Of a stretch of 64,000 nt of DNA, positions 63,954 through 64,000 are shown one piece after another. The notes beneath the pieces were generated by a model. It did not search any database, was not told the origin of the DNA, and was given only the letters and a program-made list of their open reading frames with translations. Numbering within the stretch: position 1 is the stretch's first letter; each line of letters opens with the position of its first letter. The position numbers were made by a program, and so were the translations under genes. The stretch is from Streptomyces cirratus (GTDB lineage: Bacteria > Actinomycetota > Actinomycetes > Streptomycetales > Streptomycetaceae), in the NCBI RefSeq assembly GCF_014650775.1, contig NZ_BMVP01000014.1:1-64000 (forward strand), written 5' to 3'.

Positions 63954-64000
63954 GCGGACTCCTCGACCGTCTCGATGCCGGCGTCGATGGCCTGGGCCGC
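63950..64000 (-). CDS. C-terminal end of the upstream ABC gene, probably potA (partial)
   Basis: The last 16 codons before TGA read AAQAIDAGIETVEESA in frame to the window edge, and the TGA overlaps the potB start. In this operon type the gene before potB is the ATPase potA; the identity is inferred from position only. Confidence 0.5.
   Translation of the reverse strand, partial: AAQAIDAGIETVEESA

Overview
The window looks like a core-chromosome segment of a Streptomyces or a very close actinomycete. Base composition is very high GC, GTG and TTG starts are common, and the gene order matches what I recall of the Streptomyces coelicolor block from RNase J through pnp, a type VII secretion locus, rimP-nusA-infB, ispG-rseP-dxr and gabT to a polyamine transporter. 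The species cannot be named from this sequence alone. No transposase, integrase, phage gene, CRISPR array or tRNA was seen.

Layout, left to right. Bases 1-310 are the promoter and leader of an rRNA operon reading off the left edge on the minus strand; the 16S gene itself is outside. At 464-10763, mostly minus strand, lie RNase J, dapA, thyX, dapB, an M16 peptidase, pnp and rpsO, with three small membrane-protein genes between them. These genes serve RNA turnover and lysine/diaminopimelate and thymidylate synthesis. At 10937-25415 is a complete ESX-like type VII secretion locus: eccD, eccC (one 1319-residue chain with three ATPase modules), a DUF397 gene, esxB-esxA, mycP, eccB, eccE, an unknown gene and an EspI-like ATPase. 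At 25500-37628 is the translation-factor operon rimP-nusA-ylxR-infB-DUF503-rbfA-truB, followed by ribF; a large protease-like/NTPase gene sits between truB and ribF. At 37788-40763 is a plus-strand group: a Tat lipoprotein, a DUF4439 ferritin-like protein, a kinase-fold protein lacking catalytic residues and a slipin. At 40996-51721, on the minus strand, are proS, two acetyltransferases, ispG, rseP, dxr, an unknown gene and an acyl-CoA dehydrogenase. From 51916 to the right edge is a GABA/polyamine catabolism region: aldehyde dehydrogenase, PucR regulator, gabT, a glutamylputrescine-oxidase-like flavoprotein and potB-potC, with the last codons of the upstream ABC gene at the edge. An orphan VirD4-like ATPase, a PAP2 phosphatase and a small unknown protein are interspersed.

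How the parts connect. Several minus-strand pairs overlap by ATGA, GTGA or TGATG (pnp/M16, eccB/mycP, rbfA/truB, dxr/rseP, potB/potC), which suggests translational coupling. RNA-level control is likely around rpsO-pnp (a two-stem leader before rpsO and a hairpin abutting the pnp ribosome-binding site) and before infB (tandem mini-ORFs and a hairpin at the ribosome-binding site). In the GABA region a shared GGACAARGAC element precedes both gabT and the aldehyde dehydrogenase gene, so the PucR regulator encoded between them is the natural candidate controller. The least explained items are the His/Cys trypsin-like NTPase at 26578, the orphan VirD4-like ATPase at 55248 and the pseudokinase-slipin group at 37788-40763.
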